This document shows positions 45,085 to 54,279 of a stretch of 64,000 nt of DNA, one piece after another (position 1 is the first letter of the stretch; each line of letters opens with the position of its first letter). This stretch comes from Zoogloeaceae bacterium (GTDB lineage: Bacteria; Pseudomonadota; Gammaproteobacteria; Burkholderiales; Rhodocyclaceae). The translations under genes were made by a program, and so were the position numbers. The DNA lies in the NCBI GenBank assembly GCA_024235655.1, contig JACKLY010000004.1:186001-250000 (forward strand). Direction: 5' to 3'. The notes under the pieces were generated by a model, which did not search any database, was not told the DNA's origin, and saw only the letters and a list, made by a program, of their open reading frames with translations.

Positions 45085-46503
45085 ATGAAGAGCATTTTTT
45101 CTGCGCTATTCCTGTTTGTGGTGTCATTTACGGCCAGCGCCCAGGGCAGAAGCCTTCCCGACTTTTCCGATCTGGTGGACAAGCATGGTTCGGCCGTGGT
45201 CAACATCAGTACGACGCAGGTGGTCAAGGGGCGCAACATGCAGTCGCCATTCCCCTTCGACGAAAATGACCCGATGTACGATCTTTTTCGTCGCTTCATG
45301 CCACCTCAGGAACGTGGCTCGCCAAGAGATTTTGAACATCACTCCCTCGGTTCCGGTTTCATTGTCAGCCAGGATGGCTACATCATGACCAATGCCCATG
45401 TGGTTGATGCTGCAGATGAGGTCGTGGTCAAGCTTACCGACAAGCGTGAGTTCCGTGCCAAGGTCATCGGCGCCGACAAGCGAACCGACGTGGCCTTGTT
45501 GAAAATCGAAGCTACTGCACTCCCGACCGTCAAGCTGGGCGATCCCTCTGCGCTCAAGGTCGGGGAGTGGGTTCTTGCCATTGGCTCGCCGTTCGGCTTC
45601 GATAACAGCGTGACTGCTGGGATTGTCAGTGCCAAGGGCCGCTCATTGCCGCAGGAAAATTATGTTCCGTTCATCCAGACCGACGTCGCCATCAACCCCG
45701 GAAATTCGGGGGGGCCGCTTTTCAACATGCGTGGCGAAGTGGTTGGTATCAACTCGCAGATCTACAGTCGCTCAGGCGGTTTCATGGGCATCTCGTTTGC
45801 CATCCCGATCGATCTGGCAATGGATATCCAGAGTCAGCTTCGCTCTACCGGCCGTGTCAGTCGCGGCCGCATGGGGGTTGTCATTCAGGAGCTGACCAAG
45901 GAGCTCGCCGATTCGTTTGGCTTGGCCAAGGCACAAGGCGCATTGGTGAGTGCCGTGGAAAAGGGCGGGCCGGCTGAGTCGGCCGGTATTGAGCCTGGTG
46001 ATGTCGTCCTGCGTTTTGATGGCAAGCCGATCAATACTTCCTCCGATCTGCCACGCATCGTTGCTGCCACGCGCCCCGGTAGCAAAGTGCCAGTCAGCCT
46101 CTGGCGCAAGGGAGCCGCCAAGGAAATCGACTTGCTGGTTGCTGAAATGCCGGTGGACTCCAAGCAGGCTGCCCGGAGCAGCAAACCGAAGGCTGTTGAG
46201 CAGTCCGCCAATCGCCTGGGCCTGGTCGTTTCCGAACTGACGGCCGACCAGCGCCGTGCGCTCAAGCTTTCCGGTGGTTTGCTGATTGAAGACATTCGTG
46301 GCAATGCAGCACGGACAGATTTGCAACGGGGAGATGTCATTCTTGCCGTTATCAGCAAAGGGGTGACCACCGAATTGCGTAGTGCCGAGCAATTCAACCG
46401 TGTTCTGTCGCAGTTTGACAAGCACGCCAACGTGACCTTGCTGGTACGGCGGGGCGATGTGCAAACCTTCGTCACGATCAAGGGCTTGAATGGCGACAAA
46501 TGA
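45085..46503 (+). CDS. mucD: Periplasmic serine protease DegP/MucD (HtrA family)
   Basis: This protease and chaperone degrades misfolded envelope proteins and is a typical sigma-E target. The frame is open from 44998, but ATG 45085 begins a signal peptide (IFSALFLFVVSFTASAQG), giving 472 residues. The triad is His in TNAHVVDAAD, Asp in RTDVALLKI and Ser in NPGNSGGPLF. Two PDZ domains follow (about 255-345 and 375-460). It overlaps the glutaredoxin-like gene by 14 bases. Confidence 0.95.
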   Translation: MKSIFSALFLFVVSFTASAQGRSLPDFSDLVDKHGSAVVNISTTQVVKGRNMQSPFPFDENDPMYDLFRRFMPPQERGSPRDFEHHSLGSGFIVSQDGYIMTNAHVVDAADEVVVKLTDKREFRAKVIGADKRTDVALLKIEATALPTVKLGDPSALKVGEWVLAIGSPFGFDNSVTAGIVSAKGRSLPQENYVPFIQTDVAINPGNSGGPLFNMRGEVVGINSQIYSRSGGFMGISFAIPIDLAMDIQSQLRSTGRVSRGRMGVVIQELTKELADSFGLAKAQGALVSAVEKGGPAESAGIEPGDVVLRFDGKPINTSSDLPRIVAATRPGSKVPVSLWRKGAAKEIDLLVAEMPVDSKQAARSSKPKAVEQSANRLGLVVSELTADQRRALKLSGGLLIEDIRGNAARTDLQRGDVILAVISKGVTTELRSAEQFNRVLSQFDKHANVTLLVRRGDVQTFVTIKGLNGDK

Positions 46504-46744
46504 TTTTCGGCTGACTTTGCTGTCACGCACCTACTGCCATCTCTGCCATGACATGGAAGCACAGCTGAAGCCAGTGCTCGATGAATTTGGCGTTGAAGTG
46601 GATATCGTTGACGTCGATTCAAGCGACGAACTCGAAGCGCGTTGGGGCGAGTTGGTGCCTGTGCTGCTGCATGCGGATACGGAGCTCTGTCACTACTTCC
46701 TTGACGTACCCAAAGTCCGTGATTATTTAAGGCAAATCCGCTAG
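46490..46744 (+). CDS. Glutaredoxin-family thiol protein
   Basis: An 84-residue thioredoxin-fold protein with the redox pair as RTYCHLCHDME (Cys-x-x-Cys) near residue 16. The family (DUF836-like glutaredoxins) commonly lies between mucD and lepA in betaproteobacteria. A redox partner cannot be named from sequence. Its start overlaps mucD by 14 bases. A possible promoter for lepA lies in its 3' end. Confidence 0.88.
   Translation: MATNDFRLTLLSRTYCHLCHDMEAQLKPVLDEFGVEVDIVDVDSSDELEARWGELVPVLLHADTELCHYFLDVPKVRDYLRQIR
46701..46729 (+). promoter_or_regulatory. Candidate lepA promoter inside the glutaredoxin-like gene
   Basis: TTGACG (46701-46706), 17 bases, TATTTA (46724-46729). It would let lepA be expressed separately from mucD. 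Confidence 0.4.
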
Positions 46745-46768
46745 AATGCTAGGTTTTCCGCTTGACTC

Positions 46769-46793
46769 AAAGGGGGCTTGACAGCCCCCTTTT
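46769..46793 (+). terminator. Hairpin just before lepA
   Basis: AAAGGGGGCT and AGCCCCCTTT form a perfect stem around TGAC, with a short T-run. It ends 8 bases before the lepA ATG. Confidence 0.7.
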
Positions 46794-46801
46794 GCGTACC
46801 C

Positions 46802-48595
46802 ATGGACCATATTCGAAATTTCTCCATCATTGCCCACATTGACCACGGTAAATCGACCCTGGCCGATCGCATCATCCACCTCTGTGGTGGCCTTTCCGAC
46901 CGCGAGATGGAAGCCCAGGTACTTGATTCGATGGATATCGAACGGGAGCGGGGCATCACGATCAAGGCGCAGACTGCTGCATTGCAGTACAAGTCGAGAA
47001 GTGGGGAGATTTACAACCTGAATCTGATCGATACGCCCGGACATGTGGACTTCTCCTACGAAGTCTCGCGTTCGCTGTCCGCTTGCGAAGGCGCCTTGCT
47101 GGTGGTCGATGCCTCGCAGGGGGTTGAGGCACAGACCGTAGCCAATTGCTATACGGCAATCGAACTGGGTGTCGATGTGCTGCCGGTGCTGAACAAGATC
47201 GACCTGCCATCGGCTACGCCGGACAATGCCCGCCAGGAAATCGAGGACGTCATCGGCATCGACGCGTCCGAAGCAGTACTCGCGTCTGCCAAGACCGGAC
47301 TGGGTGTCGAGGACATCCTTGAAATGATCATCGACAAGGTTCCGCCACCGCGCGGCAATGTCGATGCGCCGCTCAAGGCGCTGATCATCGATTCCTGGTT
47401 TGACAACTATGTTGGGGTTGTCATGCTGGTTCGTGTCGTTGATGGCCGCCTGCGCCCCAAGGAAAAAATTCGCCTGATGGCAACCGGCTCGCAGCATCTG
47501 TGCGAGCAGGTGGGCGTTTTCTCGCCGAAGTCGGTTACGCGCAGCGAATTGAAGGCCGGAGAGGTTGGGTTCATCATTGCCGGCATCAAGGAGCTGGATG
47601 CGGCCAAGGTGGGTGACACCATAACCCTGGTCGACCGGCCGGCGGCCGAACCCTTGCCCGGTTTCAAGGAGATCAAGTCGCAGGTATTTGCCGGGCTGTA
47701 CCCGGTGGAGGCCAACCAGTACGACCAGCTGCGCGAATCGCTGGAAAAACTGAAACTGAACGACGCCTCGCTACATTTCGAGCCGGAAGTCTCACAGGCA
47801 CTCGGTTTCGGTTTTCGTTGCGGTTTCCTCGGCCTGTTGCACATGGAGATCGTGCAGGAGCGACTGGAGCGTCAATTCGACCAGGACCTGATCACCACTG
47901 CGCCAACCGTTGTTTACGAAGTGGTCATGCGCGACGGCTCGGTCATCCAGGTCGAAAACCCGGCCAAGCTGCCGGAGGTTCAGAAGATCGAGGAAGTCCG
48001 TGAACCAATCATCACGGCTACCATCTTTGTGCCACAGGATTACCTGGGGGCCGTCATCACGCTCTGCAACCAGAAGCGGGGCAACCAGATTGATCTGCAT
48101 TACCACGGTCGCCAGGTGAAGGTGGTCTACGACATGCCGATGGCCGAGGTGGTCATGGATTTCTTCGACAAGCTGAAATCGGTTTCGCGTGGATACGCTT
48201 CCCTCGACTACGACTTCAAGGAATACCGCGCCGCCGATGTCGTCAAGCTTGATATCCTGATCAACGGCGAGAAAGTCGATGCGCTGTCCATCATTGTGCA
48301 CCGGGCAAATTCGGTCTATCGTGGTCGCGAGCTTGCTTCCAAGATGCGTGAGCTGATCCCGCGCCAGATGTACGACGTAGCGATCCAGGCAGCAATCGGC
48401 TCGAACATCGTTGCACGCGAGAACGTCAAGGCCATGCGCAAGGATGTGCTGGCCAAGTGTTACGGCGGGGATATCAGCCGGAAGAGAAAATTGCTGGACA
48501 AGCAGAAAGCCGGCAAGAAGCGCATGAAACAGGTCGGTTCGGTCGAGATTCCGCAGGAAGCGTTTCTTGCCGTTCTTCGGGTTGATGGGAAATAA
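46802..48595 (+). CDS. lepA: Elongation factor 4 LepA
   Basis: LepA is a translational GTPase that acts on stalled or back-translocated ribosomes and on initiation. ATG 46802 gives 597 residues; the frame is open upstream but the family begins MDHIRNFSIIAHIDHGKST, which is the GTPase G1 motif. The switch motif DTPGHVDFSYEV and NKIDLPSA follow, and the C-terminal domain is specific to LepA. It is followed by lepB after 11 bases. Confidence 0.97.
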   Translation: MDHIRNFSIIAHIDHGKSTLADRIIHLCGGLSDREMEAQVLDSMDIERERGITIKAQTAALQYKSRSGEIYNLNLIDTPGHVDFSYEVSRSLSACEGALLVVDASQGVEAQTVANCYTAIELGVDVLPVLNKIDLPSATPDNARQEIEDVIGIDASEAVLASAKTGLGVEDILEMIIDKVPPPRGNVDAPLKALIIDSWFDNYVGVVMLVRVVDGRLRPKEKIRLMATGSQHLCEQVGVFSPKSVTRSELKAGEVGFIIAGIKELDAAKVGDTITLVDRPAAEPLPGFKEIKSQVFAGLYPVEANQYDQLRESLEKLKLNDASLHFEPEVSQALGFGFRCGFLGLLHMEIVQERLERQFDQDLITTAPTVVYEVVMRDGSVIQVENPAKLPEVQKIEEVREPIITATIFVPQDYLGAVITLCNQKRGNQIDLHYHGRQVKVVYDMPMAEVVMDFFDKLKSVSRGYASLDYDFKEYRAADVVKLDILINGEKVDALSIIVHRANSVYRGRELASKMRELIPRQMYDVAIQAAIGSNIVARENVKAMRKDVLAKCYGGDISRKRKLLDKQKAGKKRMKQVGSVEIPQEAFLAVLRVDGK

Positions 48596-48606
48596 AGGGA
48601 TTCATA

Positions 48607-49395
48607 GTGAACTTTGCACTGATTCTTTTCATTCTCTTGCTGGTTTCCGGCGCCATCTGGGCAGTTGATTCCCTGTTGCTGCGTCCGAAACGTGTCGCAG
48701 ACGCCAAGGATCCCTGGTGGGTTGAATATGGTGCCGGTTTCTTCCCGGTGATCCTCGTCGTTTTCGTCTTGCGCTCATTCATCGTCGAACCATTCAAGAT
48801 TCCCTCGGGCTCGATGATTCCGACCTTGCTGATCGGCGATTTCATCCTCGTCAACAAATTTTCCTATGGCATTCGGTTGCCGATCATCAACAAGAAAATC
48901 ATCGATATTGGCGAGCCGCAGCGTGGTGATGTCATGGTTTTCCGTTATCCGGCGGACCCGTCACTGGACTACATCAAGCGCGTGGTCGGGATTCCCGGTG
49001 ACAAGGTGGCGTACCAGAACAAGCAGCTGACGATCAATGGACAGCCGGCAATACTCAGCAAGCAGGACGACTACCTGCATTCGGAGCGTCTCTATTATTC
49101 AAGACAGTTCGTCGAGAAGCTGGGAGAAACGGAGCACCGGATTCTCAATGACGACGATGCACCATCATTCATCAATGACGCATCACTGTTCCCCTACCGG
49201 GAAAATTGTCTCTACAATAACGCAGGCGTGATCTGTACCGTGCCGGCAGGGCATTACTTCATGGTTGGAGACAACAGGGACAATAGCCGCGACAGCCGGG
49301 TGTGGGGATTCGTACCAGAGGAGAATATCGTTGGAAAAGCCTTCTTCATCTGGTTCAACTTCAATGATCTGGGTCGTATCGGTTCGTTCAAGTAA
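48607..49395 (+). CDS. lepB: Signal peptidase I LepB
   Basis: LepB removes signal peptides from secreted proteins. It starts at GTG 48607, with AAGGGA upstream, giving 262 residues. Two N-terminal membrane segments precede the catalytic Ser in PSGSMIPTL and the Lys in DYIKRVVGIPGD. The GDNRDNSRDSR motif is complete. The order lepA-lepB-DUF4845-rnc-era is conserved in betaproteobacteria. Confidence 0.96.
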   Translation: MNFALILFILLLVSGAIWAVDSLLLRPKRVADAKDPWWVEYGAGFFPVILVVFVLRSFIVEPFKIPSGSMIPTLLIGDFILVNKFSYGIRLPIINKKIIDIGEPQRGDVMVFRYPADPSLDYIKRVVGIPGDKVAYQNKQLTINGQPAILSKQDDYLHSERLYYSRQFVEKLGETEHRILNDDDAPSFINDASLFPYRENCLYNNAGVICTVPAGHYFMVGDNRDNSRDSRVWGFVPEENIVGKAFFIWFNFNDLGRIGSFK

Positions 49396-49407
49396 GGGAG
49401 GAGAACT

Positions 49408-49767
49408 GTGAAATATCAAAAGGGCGTCAGCCTGTCAGGCCTTATGTTCTGGGGTGTTGTGCTGGCAATGATTGCATTGCTGGTGATCAAGGTGGCTCCG
49501 TCGGCGATCGAGTTCTACAAAATTCGCAAGGGCATCACCTCGGTTGCGGCGGCTGCCGCACCTGGTGCAACCGTTCCGGAATTGCGCGCGGCCTACTCGA
49601 AATACGCTGAAATTGACCATACATCCGATGTCCGGCCTGAAGATCTGGATATCACCAAGGAAGGCAATCAGGTTGTCATTTCCGTTGCCTACGAAAAACG
49701 CATTCGACTGTTCGGGCCGGCCAGCCTGCTCATCGAATATCAAGCTTCTTCCGGCAAGGGCCAATGA
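49408..49767 (+). CDS. DUF4845 family membrane protein
   Basis: A 119-residue protein with one N-terminal membrane helix (SGLMFWGVVLAMIALLVIKV) and a periplasmic C-terminal part. It fits DUF4845, a family of unknown function always found between lepB and rnc in betaproteobacteria. A GGGAGGAG ribosome site precedes the GTG/ATG region. It overlaps rnc by four bases. Confidence 0.85.
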   Translation: MKYQKGVSLSGLMFWGVVLAMIALLVIKVAPSAIEFYKIRKGITSVAAAAAPGATVPELRAAYSKYAEIDHTSDVRPEDLDITKEGNQVVISVAYEKRIRLFGPASLLIEYQASSGKGQ

Positions 49768-50429
49768 CCGCTAGCAGGCTAGAGAAGGCACTCGCATACA
49801 CGTTTTCTGACTCGAGCCTGCTGCAGACGGCACTGACCCACCGCAGCCACAGTTCACCGCATAACGAGCGGCTGGAATTTATCGGTGATTCGATTCTCAA
49901 CTGCGTGATTGCACTGGAGCTTTTCCGCAGATTCCCGAGCCTCGCCGAAGGCGAGATGTCGCGCTTGCGTGCCAATCTGGTGCGTCAGGAAACCCTGCAC
50001 CAGATTGCGGAAACACTTGCCATCGGCACTGAATTGCGGCTTGGCGAAGGTGAGATGAAGAGCGGTGGCAATCAACGCCCCTCGATACTTGCCGATGCAG
50101 TAGAAGCGTTGATCGGCGCCGTGCATCAGGACAGCAGTTTCGACCATGCATCGCGTCTCGTTGTCGGGCTTTACAAGGAACGACTGGATGCCGTGGTGCC
50201 GGGGCAGCAGATCAAGGACCCGAAAACCCGCCTGCAGGAATACCTGCAGGGTCGCCGGATGCCCCTGCCAAAATATTCGCTGATGCAGACTTCCGGTGAG
50301 GCACATGCCCAGAATTTTTGCGTAGCCTGCGAAATTCCTTCGCTGCGGATTAACACCCAGGGAATTGGTCAGAGCCGGCGCGCGGCAGAACAGATGGCGG
50401 CTGAAAAAGCCTTGGAGACGCTCAAATGA
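49764..50429 (+). CDS. rnc: Ribonuclease III
   Basis: RNase III cuts double-stranded RNA, including rRNA precursors. The 221-residue protein has the nuclease signature ERLEFIGDSILNCVIA and the acidic pair ADAVEALIGAVH. The C-terminal double-stranded RNA-binding domain includes GQSRRAAEQMAAEKALE. It overlaps its neighbours by four bases each side. It is coupled to era, which matches the E. coli rnc operon. Confidence 0.96.
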   Translation: MTASRLEKALAYTFSDSSLLQTALTHRSHSSPHNERLEFIGDSILNCVIALELFRRFPSLAEGEMSRLRANLVRQETLHQIAETLAIGTELRLGEGEMKSGGNQRPSILADAVEALIGAVHQDSSFDHASRLVVGLYKERLDAVVPGQQIKDPKTRLQEYLQGRRMPLPKYSLMQTSGEAHAQNFCVACEIPSLRINTQGIGQSRRAAEQMAAEKALETLK

Positions 50430-51310
50430 CATCCCTGCGATCAGGTTACATAGCGATTGTCGGTCGCCCCAATGTCGGCAAATCGACCTTGCTCAATGCT
50501 GTTGTGGGCGAAAAGATCAGCATCGTCTCGCGCAAGGCACAGACAACCCGCCACCGTATCACCGGCATCCGCACCGATGCCGATGCCCAGTATGTCTTCG
50601 TCGACACGCCGGGATTCCAGACCCAGCACACCAATGCGCTGAATCGGGCAATGAACCGTGGTGTCACCCAGGCACTGGCCGACGTGGATGTGGTTGTCTT
50701 CGTTATCGAGGCCGGCCGTTTTGACGGCAAGGACAAGGCAGTGCTCAACCTGCTGCCTGTGGACAGGCCGGTGATTCTTGCCATCAACAAGATGGACCGG
50801 ATCAAGGACAAGCCGGGCTTTGTGCCGTTTCTGACTGAAGTCGCCGCGGCGAGGGACTTTGCTGCGGTTGTTCCGGTCAGTGCCAGCAGCGGCAAGCAGC
50901 TCGATGAACTGCTGGGAGAGATTCGCAAGCATCTCCCTCATGAGACCCTGCTTTTCGGTGAAGATGAAATGACGGACAAGAGTTCGCGCTTCATTGCCGC
51001 CGAATACATACGCGAAAAACTCTTCCGCCTGCTCGGTGATGAACTGCCGTACTCGACCACGGTCGAGATCGAGAAATTCGAGGAAGAGGGCAATCTCAAG
51101 CGGATCTTTGCTGCCATTGTGGTTGATCGCAGCGGGCACAAGGCCATTGTCATTGGCAAGGGGGGCGAAACGCTGAAGCGTATTGCCAGTGAGGCGCGCC
51201 AGGACATGGAGCGCCTGTTCCAAGGCAAGGTTTATCTTGAGATCTGGGTTCGAGTTAAATCCGGCTGGACCGACGATGAGCGCCTCCTTCGTTCACTTGG
51301 TTACGAATAA
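50426..51310 (+). CDS. era: GTPase Era
   Basis: Era is an essential GTPase that binds the 3' end of 16S rRNA during 30S assembly. The 294-residue protein has the G1 motif GRPNVGKSTLLNAV, DTPGFQT, NKMD and the C-terminal KH domain with IGKGGETLKRIASEARQ. It overlaps rnc by four bases and is followed by recO after 12 bases. Confidence 0.97.
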   Translation: MTSLRSGYIAIVGRPNVGKSTLLNAVVGEKISIVSRKAQTTRHRITGIRTDADAQYVFVDTPGFQTQHTNALNRAMNRGVTQALADVDVVVFVIEAGRFDGKDKAVLNLLPVDRPVILAINKMDRIKDKPGFVPFLTEVAAARDFAAVVPVSASSGKQLDELLGEIRKHLPHETLLFGEDEMTDKSSRFIAAEYIREKLFRLLGDELPYSTTVEIEKFEEEGNLKRIFAAIVVDRSGHKAIVIGKGGETLKRIASEARQDMERLFQGKVYLEIWVRVKSGWTDDERLLRSLGYE

Positions 51311-51322
51311 GCCCTGAGCGCC

Positions 51323-52045
51323 ATGGCAGCACACCAGCGGCAGCGTGTCGATGCTCAACCCGCCTGGGTCCTGCACACCTATCCGTTTCGAGAAACCAGC
51401 CTGATCGTTGATGTTTTTACCCGCGATCACGGTCGCGTTGCCTTGCTCGCCCGCGGCGCACGCCGGCCTCGCTCCGCCTTGCGCGGGCTTTTGCTGGCCT
51501 TTCAGCCTTTGGAGCTGGGCTGGGCAGGAAAGGGCGAAGTGCAGACTCTGATGAAAGCCGAATGGGTGGGCGGTCAACCGCTGCTGTCCGGCAAGGCCCT
51601 GTTCTGTGGCTATTACCTGAACGAATTGCTGATCAACCTGCTGCCGCGGGAAGATGCTCATGAGAGCCTGTTTTCTGCCTACGGAGAAACCCTGTCGCGC
51701 TTTGCCGGCAGCGTGCGGGAAGCCGATCTGCGCAGATTCGAGCATGCCCTGCTGGCAGAGCTTGGCTATGGCCTGACCCTCAGCCATGATGTGAAGGGCG
51801 ATCCGATCACGGCGGAGGCCTACTACGCCTACCAGATCGAGCATGGGGCAGTACGCCTGAACGGCCCGGGAAACTCGGCACTGGCCGTACGCGGCAAGAC
51901 ATTGCTGGATCTCAATCAGGAAGACTATTCCGATCCCAGGTCGCTGATCGAGGCAAAGCAGCTGATGCGCGCCCTGATGACGCATTACCTTGGCGGGCAG
52001 ACCCTGGCGACACGAAAAATCTTTATGGAGTTGCAGGAACTATGA
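51323..52045 (+). CDS. recO: DNA repair protein RecO
   Basis: RecO helps RecA load on gapped DNA in the RecFOR pathway. The 240-residue protein starts with an OB-fold (VLHTYPFRETSLIVDVFTRDHGRV), followed by a helical C-terminal half. No Cys-rich zinc motif is seen, as in other betaproteobacterial RecO. It overlaps pdxJ by four bases, which is the conserved order era-recO-pdxJ-acpS. Confidence 0.95.
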   Translation: MAAHQRQRVDAQPAWVLHTYPFRETSLIVDVFTRDHGRVALLARGARRPRSALRGLLLAFQPLELGWAGKGEVQTLMKAEWVGGQPLLSGKALFCGYYLNELLINLLPREDAHESLFSAYGETLSRFAGSVREADLRRFEHALLAELGYGLTLSHDVKGDPITAEAYYAYQIEHGAVRLNGPGNSALAVRGKTLLDLNQEDYSDPRSLIEAKQLMRALMTHYLGGQTLATRKIFMELQEL

Positions 52046-52806
52046 GCGCAATGATCGAACTCGGCGTCAACATCGACCACGTAGCCACGCTGCGGCAGGC
52101 GCGCCGCACCTGGGAACCCGACCCCGTCTGGGCGGCGGTGGAAGCCCATCTGGGCGGCGCCGACGGCATCACCGTGCATCTGCGCGAAGACCGGCGTCAC
52201 ATCCAGGATGCCGACGTCGAAAAACTGCGCCAGCTCACCCAGATCAAGCTCAATCTCGAAATGGCGGCCACCGACGAGATGGTCGGCATCGCCTGCCGCC
52301 TGATGCCGGAAATGGCCATGCTGGTGCCGGAAGGGCGGCACGAGGTGACCACTGAAGGCGGGCTGGATTGTGTCGGGCAGGAGGCCAAGCTCAAGGAGGC
52401 CATCACCCGGCTGGCCGATGCCGGCATTGTCAGCAGTGTCTTCATCGATGCCGAACTGCCGCAGATCGAAGCCGCGGCACGCATTGGCGCAAGGGTCTGC
52501 GAGATCCACACCGGCCCCTACGCCCATGCCTTTCACGCCCAGGGCCGCGATGCCACGGCGCCGGCGGTGCTCGCCGAGCTCGACAAGGTACGCCGCGCCG
52601 GCCAGGCCATCCGCGACCTTGGCATGCGCTTCAATGCCGGGCACGCGCTCAACTACTACAACGTACAGCCGATTGCTGCCTTGCCCGGCGTGCGCGAGCT
52701 GCATATCGGCCATTCGATCGTCAGCCGTTCGGTCTTCGTCGGCTTGCGCGAGGCCGTGCGCGAAATGAAGGCGCTGCTGCGCGAAGCAGCACGACAGGGC
52801 GAGTGA
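52042..52806 (+). CDS. pdxJ: Pyridoxine 5'-phosphate synthase PdxJ
   Basis: PdxJ joins 1-deoxyxylulose 5-phosphate and aminoacetone phosphate into vitamin B6 phosphate. The 254-residue TIM barrel protein has the family opening LGVNIDHVATLRQARR, the catalytic Glu/His segment HEVTTEGGLD, and HIGHSIVSRS near the end. It starts at ATG 52042, overlapping recO by four bases. acpS follows after 7 bases. Confidence 0.97.
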   Translation: MSAMIELGVNIDHVATLRQARRTWEPDPVWAAVEAHLGGADGITVHLREDRRHIQDADVEKLRQLTQIKLNLEMAATDEMVGIACRLMPEMAMLVPEGRHEVTTEGGLDCVGQEAKLKEAITRLADAGIVSSVFIDAELPQIEAAARIGARVCEIHTGPYAHAFHAQGRDATAPAVLAELDKVRRAGQAIRDLGMRFNAGHALNYYNVQPIAALPGVRELHIGHSIVSRSVFVGLREAVREMKALLREAARQGE

Positions 52807-52813
52807 TCGGCGG

Positions 52814-53191
52814 ATGATCTACGGCATCGGCACGGATATCGTTGCGGTCGAGCGGCTCAACCGCCTGTTCGAACGCCATGGCCAGGCGGCTGCAGCCAAA
52901 CTGCTGGCGCCATCGGAACTTGCCGAATTTGAGCAGGCCACCGACAAGGGGCGTTTCCTCGCCAAGCGTTTTGCCGCCAAGGAAGCCTTTGCCAAGGCGC
53001 TTGGCACCGGCGTGCGCCCCCCTGCCACGCTGCCGGCGATTGCCGTGAGCCACGATGACCTCGGCAGGCCCTTGCTGAGTTTTTCCGACGCACTGGCCGC
53101 ATTGCTCCGCGAAAAGCGCCTCACCGCCCATCTTTCGATTTCCGACGAGCGTGACACCGCCGTCGCCTTTGTCATCCTGGAACAGGCATGA
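52814..53191 (+). CDS. acpS: Holo-[acyl carrier protein] synthase AcpS
   Basis: AcpS transfers the phosphopantetheine arm from CoA to the Ser of ACP (encoded at 40198-40434). The 125-residue protein has the Mg-binding motifs GIGTDIVAVERL and KRFAAKEAFAKALGTG, complete for the family. It overlaps the nagZ start by four bases. Confidence 0.96.
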   Translation: MIYGIGTDIVAVERLNRLFERHGQAAAAKLLAPSELAEFEQATDKGRFLAKRFAAKEAFAKALGTGVRPPATLPAIAVSHDDLGRPLLSFSDALAALLREKRLTAHLSISDERDTAVAFVILEQA

Positions 53192-54237
53192 AACAAGAAC
53201 GCGTTGAACAAGCGCTGGGCCCGCTGATGATCGACATCGCCGGCACCGAACTGACCGATCTCGACCGTGAACGCCTGTGCCATCCGGCAGTCGGCGGCAT
53301 CATCCTGTTTGCCCGCAACTATGCCAGCCCGACGCAGCTCGACGCGCTCTGTGCCGAAATCCACGCCTTGCGCACGCCGTGCCTGCCGATCGGCATCGAC
53401 CACGAAGGGGGCAGGGTACAGCGCTGCCGCGAAGGCTTCACCCGCCTGCCGGCGATGCGCGCGCTGGGCGAGGCGTGGGATCGCGATCCCGATCCCAGCA
53501 AAAAGCAGGCAAAGGAAATGGCCAAAGCCATCGGTTACGTGCTGGCTGCCGAGTTGCGCCTGCACGGTGTCGATCTTTCCTTTACGCCGGTGCTGGATCT
53601 TGACTGGGGCCGCAGCACGGTGGTCGGCAACCGCGCCTTCCACCGCGACCCGGCCATCGTTACGGCACTTGCCGGCGAACTCATTGCTGGCTTGCGGCAG
53701 GCCGGCATGGTCGCCTGCGGCAAGCATTTCCCCGGCCACGGCTGGGTCGAGGCCGACTCGCATGTGGCCATTCCGGTTGATGAGCGCGATTTCGCGGCGC
53801 TCGCGCCCGACATGCAGCCCTACCGGAAACTTAACCTCGACGCGGTCATGCCGGCACACGTCAGTTTTCCTGGGTGTGATTCAAAACCTGCTGGATTTTC
53901 AAACTATTGGATAGATGTTTTAAGAAACGACATCAAGTTTGAAGGCGTTGTTTTCAGCGACGATCTGTCGATGGAAGGGGCCAGCGTCGCCGGCGATATC
54001 GTCGCCCGTGCCGAGGCTGCCTACCACGCCGGCTGTGACATGCTGCTGGTGTGCAACAGCCCGGATTCGGTCGGCGAACTACTCGCCCGCTGGCAGAAGC
54101 CAATCGACCCGGTGCGCAGCGCACGGGTAGCGCGACTGTTACCGACCAAGCCAGCCCCGACCCTTGCGCAACTGCAGGGTGATTCCCTCTATCAGGCCGG
54201 GCTGCATTTTGCAGCTGAGCTGGCTACGTGCGCCTGA
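53188..54237 (+). CDS. nagZ: Beta-N-acetylhexosaminidase NagZ
   Basis: NagZ releases GlcNAc from muropeptides in peptidoglycan recycling. The 349-residue family 3 glycoside hydrolase has IGIDHEGGRVQR, the catalytic loop KHFPGHGWVEADSH and the nucleophile Asp in FSDDLSMEGA. Bases 53872-53945 are strikingly A+T-rich inside an otherwise G+C-rich gene and change a short stretch of residues just before the nucleophile. It ends the lepA-nagZ series. Confidence 0.96.
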   Translation: MKQERVEQALGPLMIDIAGTELTDLDRERLCHPAVGGIILFARNYASPTQLDALCAEIHALRTPCLPIGIDHEGGRVQRCREGFTRLPAMRALGEAWDRDPDPSKKQAKEMAKAIGYVLAAELRLHGVDLSFTPVLDLDWGRSTVVGNRAFHRDPAIVTALAGELIAGLRQAGMVACGKHFPGHGWVEADSHVAIPVDERDFAALAPDMQPYRKLNLDAVMPAHVSFPGCDSKPAGFSNYWIDVLRNDIKFEGVVFSDDLSMEGASVAGDIVARAEAAYHAGCDMLLVCNSPDSVGELLARWQKPIDPVRSARVARLLPTKPAPTLAQLQGDSLYQAGLHFAAELATCA

Positions 54238-54279
54238 CAGCCCTGCGCCGGGCAAGGGCGTTGCTCGCACCTTAAACAA

